Positions 1 to 10,808 are shown, counted from the stretch's first letter. The stretch: DNA of 64,000 bases from Armigeres subalbatus (GCF_024139115.2 NC_085140.1:161040452-161104451); one strand, 5' to 3'. Numbers and translations: made by a program. The notes: generated from the sequence alone by a model not told the origin.

Positions 1-596
1 ATAGGTTTCTAGCACCATTTTGACATTCAAGATTAAGCACCAAAAATCAGTATGACTACCGAATTGATGTATTATAAACAGTGTTGGTGAAATCTCAAAT
101 TCTCATCGGCGATTCAAATCATCAGGATTCGAATCGCGATTTGCATCATTGTATGATTTTTATGTGTTCTTCATTGCTGAATGTGACTTTTTTCGCTTAA
201 AAAATAACATATAAATCCATATGTAAACAAAACATACGCCTCGGTTGCGTTTTGACGCTTTTCAAAGCGAAATCGTTTTTCGGCGAGTGAGCGTTGTGAT
301 TCTGTCCGAGAAACTCAAGCGCGATGCTCCCCCTACAGAATCGCTAGCGAGATAAATCGTGGATGAAGCAACGATCATCGAGATTTGAGTGTGATTCTAC
401 CAGCACTGATTATAAGTGTCTTTTAAACGAATATGGATATTTGATATTTAACATTCACGCATTTATATCCATACTATAATTCAAAAGAACTTTGATGTAA
501 ATTCCGAAGAATTTTTGTGACTATTCTGAAGAATTTTGCTGTATCCCGCCCGGAAGATCATGTGTGGACCATATTGTCAAGCTCCTTATCATTCTG
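1..596. other. AT-rich sequence, no gene recognised
   Basis: No long open frame, tRNA-like box or clear repeat was seen here. It precedes a reverse-transcriptase relic and is probably intergenic. Confidence 0.5.
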
Positions 597-833
597 GAGC
601 AAGTCAACGAATTCCAAGAGTGCCTTTGTCTGGTATTCATATTCAATGATTATTCAAAATCTTTCGATCGTCTGAACCACTAAAATCTGTGGAGCGCCTT
701 TAGACGCAAGGAAGTTCCGAACAAAGTTGTCGGTCTTATCGAAACGAAGTACGACGCTTTAACGTGCAGAGCCCTGCAGAACGGAGCTTTATCTGACCCC
801 ATCCGGGTAGTCGGGTATGGAGAGAGGCTAGGA
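597..833 (+). pseudogene. Non-LTR reverse transcriptase fragment
   Basis: One frame reads through this stretch with a single internal stop and matches the palm region of mosquito non-LTR reverse transcriptases. It contains SKSFDRLNH, corresponding to the usual motif-A type FDYEKAFDR, followed by LWSAFRRKEVP and LSDPIRVV. The frame ends before the catalytic YxDD box. Length is only about 79 codons, so this is a relic. The clade is not resolved; an RTE-like source is plausible. Confidence 0.7.
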
Positions 834-849
834 TGAATTCAGTCTTCAC

Positions 850-1302
850 GAAAACATGAGCGGCGCTGAGCTTGAGTGCAGTTTTTGCAAGTTCATGTTC
901 ATCCCGAGCGCGCGTTCTCCTTCAAGCTCGTGTTCACCATCAGCATCGAACATGGGTGCGAAAAATGAACGCGGTGCGGCTCAGCTCAGGCTCGAGCTCA
1001 AGTTCAAAACTTGGGCTGTGTGTTCAGGCTGTGTGCTCATCCAGCATGCTGTGTGCTCAGACTGTGTGCTTAGGCTGAGAACTGAGGCTGTGAGAATAGG
1101 TTTTGGGCTGAGCGCGATACTTTACGATTATGCGGCACGTTTCGTATTCGCCATAGTTGAGCGGCATAGCAAAAAAAACGAATCGGAGCTCGTAGATGAA
1201 AACAAGTTATGGTTTCAGCATTTGCATTTGCGTGCGTCAAAACGGGAAAACAATCAAAACGTTCGCAAAAGTACCCATTCTGTGTGGCCCTTTAGTATGT
1301 GA
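850..1302 (+). other. GC-richer repetitive stretch with a 148-codon open frame
   Basis: The sequence repeats words such as GCTGTGTGCTCAG and GAGCTCGAGCTCAAG. The open frame (856-1302) has low-complexity Ser/Arg/Cys-rich content, and a second frame is open across the same bases, which is typical of repetitive DNA rather than a gene. A similar GC-rich, GAGCGCCGCTGTGAGC-bearing stretch recurs near 3470-3660. No function is proposed. Confidence 0.35.
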
Positions 1303-1544
1303 AAAGCAAGCGTGTTATGTTTTATAGTTGAAAATAATCCAAAACGTGAAGCAAAATAACTTTAAAATAAAAATTTAGTTTGTAAGCAAAGATTATACAT
1401 AACATTATTGTTTCTATCCAGCTTCATTGAAAAAATGAAACTCAATTGGGGAAACAAATGAAATATAAAATCTTCCTAAAAAACAAAAATATAAAAAGTG
1501 TACAATAAGCGGATTATTTAATTGATTGCCAGTATATTCATTGT

Positions 1545-1640
1545 GTTTGCTACATAAGATACACAAAACACATGTATACAATGGCAGGCATAGAGAAGCC
1601 TCAATTATAACGGTTACTTTAAATGCTAATAGGGAACCCA
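1545..1640 (+). repeat. Fragment of a tRNA-derived SINE (3' part)
   Basis: The words ACAATGGCAGGCATAGAGAAGC and CAATTATAACGG match, with divergence, the 3' part of the SINE seen at 52020-52215, 54326-54480 and 58375-58475 (ATGGCGGGCATAGAAAGCTTTCAATTA). The tRNA-like head is missing, so this is a truncated copy. Confidence 0.45.
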
Positions 1641-1649
1641 AGCGATTAT

Positions 1650-3103
1650 GATTTGCATTTTTTGCAGATTTTTGTCTCGGCTCAAATTTCTATCATGTAA
1701 ATAGATGATTTTGTTTCCAATGACGCGCCTTTCCAATAATAAACAGCAAGTATACCGAAATCAGAATCTTGGGAAAATCTCATTTGACTGCTAACGCAAC
1801 TCAATGATGTGAGACGTCACGTCTTAGTTGAAAACCAGGTGGGTGGCACGACGCCATGTTTTTGCAGCCAACATCTCAGTGTAAAATTTATGATAGTATG
1901 TGTTTTGTTTACAAGCATCACATTTGATTCTCATTAGGATACAGAACTGTCAGTAGGATACGGTCGCGTAATGTTGGCTGCAAAACAAACCTATTGTGTG
2001 ATATAGGGATGCCACCGGGCTGTTGAAAACAGGTTAAGTTGCCGTTGAAATGTAGACCCATTGAAGAAAAAAAAATGTTTCGATATTGTAGACTGTGTGT
2101 CAACTTACTTTGTTTTCCACAAATCCTCAACAAAATGTGTTGAACATATAGAATTGTTTTTTTTTCTTTGGTAGATAAATACATAGTAAAGCACGTGAGT
2201 TAAAATTTATGCATTAGTTGTTCAATAACTCCGATTTTCACATGAAGGCTTATATAATGAATACTCCTGATTGTTGATTATTGCATTGTCAAATTGCCAA
2301 AATATGTACACACATTTCCATCTCAAGTAGAGAGAAATCCCTCAGTGCCGGACAACTTAGTCACATTACGTAAAATTTTATAAAATTCGGTTACCCTGCA
2401 TACACAAAATATACGATCCATATTTGATTATTTGAACATGTTTTCCGATGATGTACCTTGATAATGACTGAAGGTAAGAAAAATCACGGATTACAAAACC
2501 ATCCTCCAATATCGTAAACTTTAGCGGCATTTTAAAATATAACCGCGTTTCTACTCGTTTGAATCTAATACAATGAGGTCGGTCTTTGCGAGGGGAATAC
2601 GTTCCACGTACATCCGCGTAGAACAACTTTGTGAAAACACTCGCGTAGAAAAACGGCGTAAATGTCGAAATTCGCTTTAAAAATCGCGTGATTTATGAGA
2701 TCCGCTTAAAAAGCAACCCAAGTATACACATTCATAACACAATTTTTCACTTGTGTAAAGATAAGTCAGTGCAAGTAGTGCGATTTTTAAAGAAAATTAC
2801 ATAAAACTTAAAGTTCCCACATTTTTCAAAGTCGAAGAAGAAACGTAAAGACAATAATAAAAAAAAATGCGCAGGAAAGCAACCGAAAGAATTTTTGAAA
2901 CTCTTCCTAACAAGTCTAAAGGCTATTCAATTACAAATGGTTAGAAGTACGGGGTTGGACTTTTCTTATGCTTATGTTTTTCGTAGAATGTCCTTATACT
3001 CTGTCATTGAGGATATTTCAAATATCTACGCGCATAATAAGATGATAAATAAGTTCCTTTTTAACTTTACGAACAAAGTATCATCGAACGATTGAAATTC
3101 AAT
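1650..3103. other. AT-rich intergenic DNA, nothing recognised
   Basis: Several open frames of 60-90 codons exist on both strands, but none has a motif, signal peptide or neighbour in support. No repeat structure was recognised. Confidence 0.45.
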
Positions 3104-3105
3104 TA

Positions 3106-3378
3106 GGGACACGGCAGGTATTTCCGTCCATCGTCATAGGGGCTAAAACCAACGAAAGCAACGTACATTTGCTAGAACTCCACTATAGCAGAACGTTTCT
3201 CCTGAGCTTACGATTTGGTACGTATGAGTTTTACAAAAAAACGTCTCGTTTATTGGTTTTTGAGACTATGACGAACAGACGAAAATACCTGCCGTGTCCC
3301 TATGAGTTTTACAAAACAACGTCTCTTTTATTGGTTTTCGAGACTATGACGAACAGACGAAAATACCTGCCGTGTCCC
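3106..3378. mobile_element. TA-flanked MITE with duplicated 3' end
   Basis: The left terminus GGGACACGGCAGGTATTTC is an inverted copy of the right terminus GAAAATACCTGCCGTGTCCC. TA lies directly outside both ends (3104-3105 and 3379-3380), which fits Tc1/mariner-type insertion. The right third consists of two direct copies of a 78-bp unit (about 3223-3300 and 3301-3378), each carrying a complete right terminus. No transposase is present, so the element is non-autonomous. Confidence 0.7.
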
Positions 3379-3419
3379 TATATTAAAACTAGAGTTTCAA
3401 CACCAAAATGCTAAGCCAA

Positions 3420-3930
3420 GCCAACCAAGCAATGTCTGTTGATTGTAACCGATATTTTGTACCGTGCTCAAAGCGGCGCTCACAGCCGCGCTGAAAACAT
3501 CAATGTTCGAGCGCCGCTGTGAGCGCGGTGCAAAACATGAGCATCCAGCCTACGCTCGGGTTCATGCTCATTTTTACGAGTGCACGTTCGAGCCCGAAGC
3601 GAATGTTCATTCGAGTGCGGCAGCACGGATAAATATTTGCGCGGGGCTGCACCTTGAAGACTGGATGAATTTTATCTCCGTCACTATTTCTCATCGTAAT
3701 CGACGAGATCATATTGCTCTACTCACTCACCCCTCAATCTTTACGGTAGCCGGGCAAGCAAGTGGAGAAGTTCAAATACTTTCAACATCTTGGCAGTTAG
3801 TTTGCATCGAACGGTGGAACCAAGATCGGCATAGGAGCATGGATCAAGATGGCTATGGCTGCATTTGCGAATTTATTGTTATCCTCTTTTGGTATTGTTT
3901 CAACTCAGTGAACCTCTGTCGATTTTAAAC
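3420..3930 (+). other. Open frame of 154 codons in a GC-rich repeat-like patch
   Basis: The frame 3464-3928 starts in a GAGCGCCGCTGTGAGCGCGG-type repeat resembling that at 850-1300. The predicted product has no recognisable domain. I treat it as a chance open frame in repetitive DNA. Confidence 0.3.
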
Positions 3931-4129
3931 AAAATTGGCACACATATTCTGTAACCTTAGCAGAAGACTATAGAGGTGGTGGGACAGACATTGAGAAAAC
4001 GTGAGTTTCTGCAAACCCAACACAAAGTCGCGTATGTTAACAAATAAGTATACCAGGTGGAGGCGACATAGACGCATGCCTTCATTTGACTGCATACAAA
4101 GTGTACATATATGGCCTCTACTTTGTACA

Positions 4130-4330
4130 CTTATTCGCTATGATAACTGCAATTAAGAAAATTGAGAAGTTTCCTCGAAAATGATATTTCCCCGAATATG
4201 ACATTCCCTCGAATATGACATTTACCAGATAATGGTAATGACATTTTCCCGAGATTAGAATTTGCCAAAAATAAAATTTCCCAGAAAATAACTTTTTTCT
4301 GGAAATATAATTTTCTAGAATATAACAAGA
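4130..4330. repeat. Degenerate short tandem repeat
   Basis: Variants of TTTCCCGAAAATGACATT follow each other at intervals of about 20-30 bp (for example at 4176, 4200, 4245). A similar degenerate array is present near 45660-45790. No coding role is apparent. Confidence 0.4.
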
Positions 4331-4489
4331 ATGTATGAATTGGAGTAAATGTTATCAAAAGTGAAGTCTGCCTTCTATTAATCAAATATTGAAATATCAG
4401 TAATAAACAGGTAATTGTGGGGATTGTTATAACATTCCCCATTGGGACATAGCTAAGCAGCACACATGTTGTAGAGAAGTTAACGTCTT

Positions 4490-5860
4490 AACATTTTCTT
4501 ATTCCTTGTTCATTCTTCCTTATTGGTTCTTCCCTTTTCTGTTTTCCTATTTTCTTCTTTCTTCTTTTTCTGCTTCCTCTTTCTTTCATATTCAATCTGC
4601 CTTTTTTTCATCCTCCTTCTTGTTTACTATTTCCTTCCTCCTTCTTCGTTATCTTTTTCTCTCCTTCCTTCCTAGTTAAGTCTTATTTCTTCGTTCTTCC
4701 TCCTATCTTCTTCAATCTTCCTATTTATTTTCCTTCTTCCTATTTATTTGCTTTCTTCTCTCTTCCTTCATCCTTCTTGCTTCTTTGTTCCTTCTTCCTT
4801 TAAACCTTTTTCTTTTGTCCACTTTTTTCTTCCTTCTTCTTTCCCATTCGTCTTTTTGCATTTCTCCTTTTCGGCTTTCTCGTACAATAAATTTGTACCG
4901 AAAGGCTATCATTTCACTCCGAAACGAACTTTTTATAGAAGCCTCGGAGACCCAAAGTGTTAAATATCAATCGACTCTGCTTGTTGAGCTGAGCAAATAT
5001 CTGTTGGTCCGTGTGTATGTTTTCTCTCTTCCTACTTCCTTATTCCGTATTCCATCTTCCGTTTCCGTTCTTATTTCTTTTTTTTCTACTTTTTCTTCCA
5101 TCTTTCTTCTTTCGTCTTTCTTCCTTTTTCCTTTATACTTTTTTTCTTTCTTCTTTCCTATTACTTTTTCCTTTTTTAATACTTCATTCCTTCATCTTTC
5201 ATATTATTCCTTTTTCTCTGTTCCTTCTTCCTTCTTCGTTCTATCTCCTTCATGCTTTCTTCTTTCTTGATCCTTCTTCATGGCCATGTGGTTATTGTCG
5301 ACAGGCATTTCGATTCACACCTCAGGCGCAAAACTTTTCATACGAAAAAAGTTTCCTGCAGAACTAAAGAACGTTGCTTGTTTGGAGCTACTTCCACAGA
5401 AAGAAACGCTCACTGGAAGCATTAAACGTGTAGGGTCTTTCTTCCTCTTTTTTCCTGTTTGTCTCCTTCTGTATTTCCTCCCCCTTCTCCCTTTTCCCTC
5501 TTCCTTATCTTTTTTTCTTCATTATTTTTTTCATCCTTCTTTATTCATACTTCTTCACTCTTTCTTTTCCCTCCTTCCTTTTTACTGTTTTATTCTTTCT
5601 GTTCTTCCGTTCTTCTTATGTTTTGTCCTTCATTTCTATTTTGTATGATCTTCTTTCTTGCTATCTTCCTCGTCCTTCTTTCTCCTTTTTTAGGTTTTCT
5701 AAGGAAGAAAAATATTTCTTCCTTCTTCATTCATCATACTTCCTGCCTTCGTCATATTTCTTTTTCTTGTGTCTCTTTTCTTCTTCTTTTTCATTCCTTC
5801 TTTCTGTCTTTTCTCTTGCCTGTCTTGCCTGTCTTTACACTTTCTGAGTGCCGCTTCTCA
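4490..5860. repeat. Long polypyrimidine (CTT/CCT-rich) tract
   Basis: For about 1.4 kb the plus strand is mostly T and C, with irregular TTCCTTCTTC words. Two non-pyrimidine patches interrupt it, at about 4870-5030 (a copy of a dispersed repeat) and about 5280-5440. The many overlapping Phe/Leu/Ser-rich open frames are products of the base composition, not genes. Confidence 0.85.
4868..5028 (+). repeat. Partial copy of the dispersed repeat seen at 10842
   Basis: The words GAACTTTTTATAGAAG, CGGAGACCCA and CAATCGACTC follow in the same order and spacing as in the longer copy at 10842-11583. It ends in GTGTGTATG where the longer copy has its (GT)n tract. It sits inside the polypyrimidine tract. 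Confidence 0.6.
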
Positions 5861-5997
5861 TTTCTCACCTGTAGCTTCTTATTTGTTGATTTACTACTTA
5901 CTACTAATCAGTACTTACTTCTCACCTACTGGTTTCGGTTTTTACCTATCACATCTAACTTCCCAAGGATTTCATATTCCACATCTCGTTATTTGCA

Positions 5998-6041
5998 TGA
6001 TTCAATGGTCCCTTCAATATCGACTCATGGAGGTTTGACTG
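5998..6041. mobile_element. Terminal fragment of a MITE
   Basis: The stretch CCCTTCAATATCGACTCATGG followed by AGGTTTGACTG is the same as the right terminus of the MITE at 16862-17320. No left terminus was found nearby. Confidence 0.5.
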
Positions 6042-6269
6042 TTCTCACAACTCACTTCGAACTTCTTATTCCTCATTTCTCTCTTCACACACTTAATAGG
6101 AAAACAAATTTCACTTATTCGGCCAATTCGCGTTAAGCATTCGGTCAATGGCATTCAACCAAATGATTCTAAATCTGAATTCCTTTGTAAACTCCGAAAA
6201 AAAAAATTACAGTGAGTTTCAAAGCCTTTCTCGTGCACATTTGGAAAAATTTCCTATGAAAATTCGGAA

Positions 6270-6500
6270 GTAGCTAATAAATTCTTTTACCCCTTTGCGA
6301 TCTTATTTCTTTTACTTTTAATCCTTTTACTTCTTATTCTTTTCACTTTTTACTCCACTCACTTGTTATTCCAATTACTTCGTACTCCTCTTACTACTTC
6401 CACTTCTCTTACTTACTAGTTCTCTTATTTGTTGTTTATGTTTCTTCTTTTTTCTCCAGAGTTTTTTTCTTTTATTTTATCTTCACACTTCTCATACTTT
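6270..6500. repeat. T-rich low-complexity sequence
   Basis: Words such as TTCTTTTACTTTTAATCC and CTTCTTATTC recur without a fixed period. This looks like decayed simple sequence continuing the polypyrimidine character upstream. Confidence 0.5.
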
Positions 6501-6518
6501 TTATTTCACTCACTAGTT

Positions 6519-7044
6519 TGTTCGGAATTCCAATAACGGACACCACCGTTTTGTAGCAGCTAACTAGCAGCTCAAACTGCAGCGTTTAATTCAATTAGTG
6601 GTTTATAATTTAACAAATTTTGTTTTTTACTTACAAAGATAGTTTGTGCTCCGAACCTTTTGCAATGAGACTTAGTTTAGCAATTTTTCGTCAACTCGCT
6701 CCAACAGCAGTCTAAACGGATCCAAACATCAACTTATTTTCAAGGAACATCATCAAACTACAGACTACTTACTTTTCTAGTCAGAATAGTTGTTCTTTAA
6801 ACTAGTTACTGGACTTAAGGTAACGATTCGACCGACCAACTTTCACCGCAGTACCTCACCACCTAGTTGTAAACATCATCTTCAGTGCGAAAAACAATAA
6901 ATGCATTTATGATTCACGGTACTTTTTGACTCCTTCTTTGATACTATATACGTATCTACAACTCAATCTACTTTGGTCTTATCCACGTACCACTTATAAT
7001 TAAAAATTATGCAATTTACTTTGCGGCTTCAAGCTCAATCAACA
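6519..7044. mobile_element. LTR-like block with TGTT...AACA ends
   Basis: The 526-bp block starts TGTTCGGAATTCC and ends CTCAATCAACA. CTAGTT lies directly outside both ends (6513-6518 and 7045-7050). TG...CA ends and a short flanking direct repeat suggest a solo LTR. Alternatively it is the 3' LTR of the minus-strand BEL/Pao relic that follows, whose coding region ends near 7197. In that reading the right-hand CTAGTT would be internal and a coincidence. No second copy is in the window. Confidence 0.4.
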
Positions 7045-7196
7045 CTAGTTAAAACTTTTAATATCTTCGTTTTTATTTCCTCCTTCTTCCTACACCTACT
7101 CATCCGTTCAGCAAGCGCCTGTCATCGACGTTGAATCGCACTAGACCCGCTTTTAGCTAAACCGTGTGGCCATCTCAGTGGGTTTCGCTACAACCC

Positions 7197-8470
7197 AACC
7201 CGTAACTCCGGTACCGCTTTGCTGGTTCCGGTTTTGACTCGAATCTCGACCACTGCCAGGTTGGCCACCGCTCTTCTGGAGATTCCTTTAGAAGTTCGAA
7301 CCTTCGCTTGTCGCACGTTGCCGTCTGCGCCCTGGATCACATCTTTGACCACTCCCCTTGTCCAGTTATTCCGCTAGTCTCCGTCTACATCAAATACCAG
7401 ATCTCCAACTTGCAACGGTCGTTTCTCATCGTGCCACTTCGTTCGACGGTTGATGCTTACACCATCTCTGCCACATCTTGTCCGCCTAGTACTGTGACCG
7501 CTTGTACAAGTTCTGCAGCGACTCAACCGTCTCCACTTGCTGGACCACTTGATCTGTCTCCTTTACAACACCATGCAAAAAGTGATTTGGCGTCAGCGCC
7601 TCGATCTCCGATTCTTATGAGGAATATGTCAAAGGGTGGCTGTTAATCATATCCTCTGCCTGGGACAACGTAGTTAAGAGCACCTCGTCGGTCAGCTTCC
7701 TGCCGTCGTCCATTTTGTCTTCATCGATTTCTTCACAGACCAGAGACCACACCATTCTCTCCCATGCGCCGCCCATATATGTGGAGTACCTGAAGGAATG
7801 AAATGCCACTTGATCGCCGGACTGGCAACACTTTCAGCACACTCCATCTTCAATTGCTTCACCGCTTTGATCATCTCGTTGTTCGCTCCTTTAAAATTTG
7901 TCCCGTTGTCTTAGAAGAAGTCGTCTGGTGAACCTCTTTTACAGATGAATCTCCTGATAGCCATCAAGCACGTGGTCAAGCTGTGCACCACCTCAAGATG
8001 TACTGCTCGCACCGCAAGGCACGTGAACAGTGCAACCCACCTCTTCTCCTTTCGTCGACCAATTGACACTTCTATTGGCCCAAGATAGTCGACTCCAACT
8101 GAGCAGAATGGTCGTTTCTGAGGCATGATTCGTTGGACCGACAATGGTGCCATTACAGGAACACTTGGTTGGCACAGGTGGACGCGACACCACGTGCAGT
8201 CCTTCATAACAACGGCAATCAACGATCGAAGCTTCGGAACATAGAACCTTTGACGTAGCTCGTTGAAGACAGTCTCTGACATTTGCATGCCCAAACTTCG
8301 CATGGTACTTCTGAATTAGCATTTTCGTCACGTCGTGCTGTCTTGGCAGAATGATCGGATACCTCTTGTCAAAAGGCAGCACATCTGCCAACGCCAATCT
8401 CCCATCCAGTCGGATCACACCGTCAGTGTCGATAATCGGCCGTAACTTGTACAGCCGATTATCGACACTT
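7197..8470 (-). pseudogene. BEL/Pao retrotransposon pol 3' part (integrase and C-terminal domain)
   Basis: Reading leftwards, the frame contains the pre-integrase stretch DNRLYKLRP...GVIRLDGRL, the zinc-binding His/Cys region (HAKFGHANVRDC...CTWCRVHLCQP), the integrase core around CSVGVDYLGP, and the conserved GGAWERMVWS near 7760. Then come ALTPNHFLHG and the C-terminal KWHDEKRPLQVGDLVF...GVVKDVIQG, a domain typical of BEL/Pao polyproteins. Frameshifts and stops are present, for example at 7615, 7480 and 7370, so it cannot produce an intact protein. Protease, reverse transcriptase and RNase H are absent. It meets a plus-strand gag fragment head to head at about 8470. A related LTR may lie at 6519-7044. 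Confidence 0.85.
8425..8469. repeat. Perfect 16-bp hairpin at the pol/gag junction
   Basis: AGTGTCGATAATCGGC at 8425-8440 and GCCGATTATCGACACT at 8454-8469 are perfect reverse complements around a 13-nt loop. The hairpin is part of the pol reading frame on the minus strand and lies exactly where pol similarity stops and the plus-strand gag similarity begins. Confidence 0.75.
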
Positions 8471-8479
8471 GACTTTTCG

Positions 8480-9291
8480 ATTTTCCTCGTCACTTGCCGC
8501 CTGTACGATGACGTCAGAAACAGATGAAGGCATGATCGGATGCGATGGATGCGATAAATGGTATCATTTCCGCTGCATCGGCGTTGAGGACGACGACAAC
8601 CACGATCTGGAAAAGTGGTTCTGCGCGACGGAAGCTTGCGAACGAAAGGAAACGAAGCTGGCGAAGAAGTTGGAAGAGGGAAAAAAGGCACGAGCAAGCG
8701 CTGCTGGAAAAGTCGCTTCGAGAGTAGCAAGAGCATATGGATCAAATAGAGTAAATGCGTACGCAATACGAAGCGAAGATGGCTGTAGTGAATGAAAAAT
8801 TGAATAACTTCAGGATAGCAAAGCAGAAACCGGTGAGAAAGCAAGATTCCGTGGATCATCTGAAAAAGAAAGCAATGCATGAAAAGCCAAGTGAATCGAA
8901 GGTGTGCGGAAGCGGAAAGAAGTCGAAAAAAACCCGAACCTGAGGAACTGGATGAACGAGAAGGGAACTCAGAGGAAGAAAACGAGAAGTCGGGCGATTC
9001 CGAAGTAGAAGAGAGCTCAGAGGAGGACAGCGCGAAGTCATACGATTCCGAGGAGCAACAGGAAAATGAGGAATCTGATGAAGCGTGTGAAAAAGAATCG
9101 GAAAATGAATCAGACGAAAATAAGAGAGCAGCCAGTAGGAAAAGTAGCAGAAACGTTGTTCCACACGGGCTGGGGCGGAAACCAGCGGGCCCGACAAAAG
9201 CACAACTATCTGCGCGAAATGAGATCTCCCGAAAACTTCCGATATTTTCTGGAAAACCAGAAGATTGGCCGTTGTTTATAGGCATATTTTA
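8480..9291 (+). pseudogene. BEL/Pao gag fragment with PHD-like zinc finger
   Basis: The start carries a PHD-finger-like pattern, MIGCDGCDKWYHFRCIG followed by WFCATEAC, as found in gag-pol polyproteins of mosquito BEL/Pao elements. The first Cys pair of the finger is incomplete. A lysine/arginine-rich helical stretch and a long Glu/Ser-rich linker follow. The end reads RKLPIFSGKPEDWPLF, the conserved opening of the DUF1759 gag domain, and the similarity stops there. Three frames are needed (changes near 8780 and 8900), so it is broken. Protease and reverse transcriptase do not follow. Confidence 0.8.
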
Positions 9292-9299
9292 ATTTTTTT

Positions 9300-10130
9300 A
9301 GTTTTCAATTATGCCTTATGATTGCTTACTTTTTATTTCTCTCTCGTCTTTTTTTTATTCATACATTTCAAACCTCTGAACTCTTTCATACCGTTTATTA
9401 AAAATGGACATTATTTAAGAACGAATTATTTATACACTTCAAGAATGAGTTGATTTAATTGATTAAAAATGCAAGTTGCCAAAGTGATAACACGCCAGAG
9501 GTGAGCCAGCCAAGGGCTGAAAGCCACTTTAATAAAAAAAAAGAAAGTAATAACATTGTTCAGAATTAGTGCTGATACTGAAGCTCTTCTCTTTCATAGA
9601 TGAAAACTTTGTTGTGTTCACTTAAGATTTGGAAAAGATTTGATAATTGCAAATGACTCAAGCAATCCAATGAGATCAAGATGAATAAAATGCGAATACC
9701 TTGCATTCGGCTTGAATTTCGTATTAATTTGATTTTGTTGTAAAGTTTGCTGTAGTTGTTATAGATTAATCTACGACCTCGAAGCTTTACATGAAATCTC
9801 TGAAGAACGCATTCTACTATTCTACAAACCACTCAAAGTAATGATTTGGCCAGATTTTGCTGGTTGCCATTACAGGCGTGAAAAACTGCGTAAGTAGTGC
9901 GCCAATGTAACAATGAGTTAACCCAACGAAAAAATTCACAAAAAAATCAAAGAAAATTTTGGTGTTATTTAAAAAGCTGTGAAAGTTCAGGTTAACCAAG
10001 AAAGTAATGAGTTCCATTCGGGAAAAAAACATGGATCTTAATAACAAAAATTCGAGCTTCTAACTTCACCCAATCGGGAAACTTTTGGGAAATGTTGAGC
10101 AGAGCCTGCAAAAGAAGGAAAAAGTTACTA
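9300..10130. other. AT-rich sequence, no gene; possible element tail near 9500
   Basis: At 9494-9545 the words GAGCCAGCCAAGGGCTGAAAGCCAC followed by an A-rich run resemble the 3' tail-like piece at 55392-55452 (CAGCCTCGGGCTGAAAGTCTCG). This may be a short retroelement 3' end on the plus strand. Nothing else was recognised. Confidence 0.35.
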
Positions 10131-10134
10131 GGGA

Positions 10135-10500
10135 TGCTACAGATTTCAATGGTAAACAAAAATGGCAGCCAAGTTGGCGGGTGACAGTTGAAAATTATTT
10201 TTCTTACTTCCATTTTTATTTGTCACAGATTTCTTAAATCTTGACGGATTTTCACAATTTTTTGTTTGTTTGTCACTGATTATCACTAATTATCATCATG
10301 TCCCAAACACGTTGCTGTTGAAACATTCCAAAATGGATTACTAGAAATGCTAGAAGAAAGTGAACACTGTTCACACAAATTGTGAAAATCCGTTAAGATT
10401 TAAGAAACTTTTGACAAATTAAAATGGAAGGAAGAGAAATAATATTCAACTGTCACGCGCTAACTTTGGCTGCCATTTTTTACCATTTCTTGATTTCTTT
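10135..10500. mobile_element. Foldback element (long inverted repeat)
   Basis: A left arm of about 125 bp (from ATGGTAAACAAAAATGGCAGCC to GATTTTCACAATTTTTTG) is repeated in inverted order at about 10372-10490 (CACAAATTGTGAAAATCCG to GGCTGCCATTTTTTACCAT). Identity is roughly 85 percent by eye. The loop is about 110 bp. No open frame is present, so it is a non-autonomous hairpin element. Confidence 0.65.
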
Positions 10501-10560
10501 TCAGATATTGAGTAGCTCAAGCTTTATAAGGATCCACTTTGCATAACCTTACTATCAGTA

Positions 10561-10808
10561 CACCCAACCAGCGACTGTTAAATTTTCTAACAATTCTGTA
10601 TAAGAACCTACCAAAACCTGTATAAGAACTGGGCATAAGCGAAATTAATTGTTAGATTCTTAGACAAAAACTGTTAGCTCAGAAAAAAATATTGTAAGAA
10701 AAGCTTGCAAATTTTTTTCGCATTTTCGCATATGCGCAACTCTCATACAGGTTTTGTAATGGTGCTTATACAGAATTGTTAGAAAATCTAACAGTCACCG
10801 TTTGGGTG
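10561..10808. mobile_element. TA-flanked MITE with CACCCAA...TTGGGTG termini
   Basis: The terminus CACCCAACCAGCGACTGTTA at the left is matched by TAACAGTCACCGTTTGGGTG at the right. Inverted similarity continues inwards for about 65 bp (TTCTAACAATTCTGTATAAG; CTTATACAGAATTGTTAGAA). TA lies outside both ends (10559-10560, 10809-10810). At 248 bp with no open frame, this is a Tc1/mariner-type MITE. Confidence 0.75.

Noticed and set aside
4748..6136. Overlapping Phe/Leu/Ser-rich open frames of 110-225 codons that look like multi-pass membrane proteins
   Set aside because: They come from the polypyrimidine tract: several frames are open at once, all made of TTC/CTT/TCT codons, with no conserved pattern.
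8879..9292. Acidic 137-codon frame as an independent nuclear protein
   Set aside because: Its C-terminal residues are the start of the BEL gag DUF1759 domain and its N-terminal side continues the PHD-finger gag in another frame.
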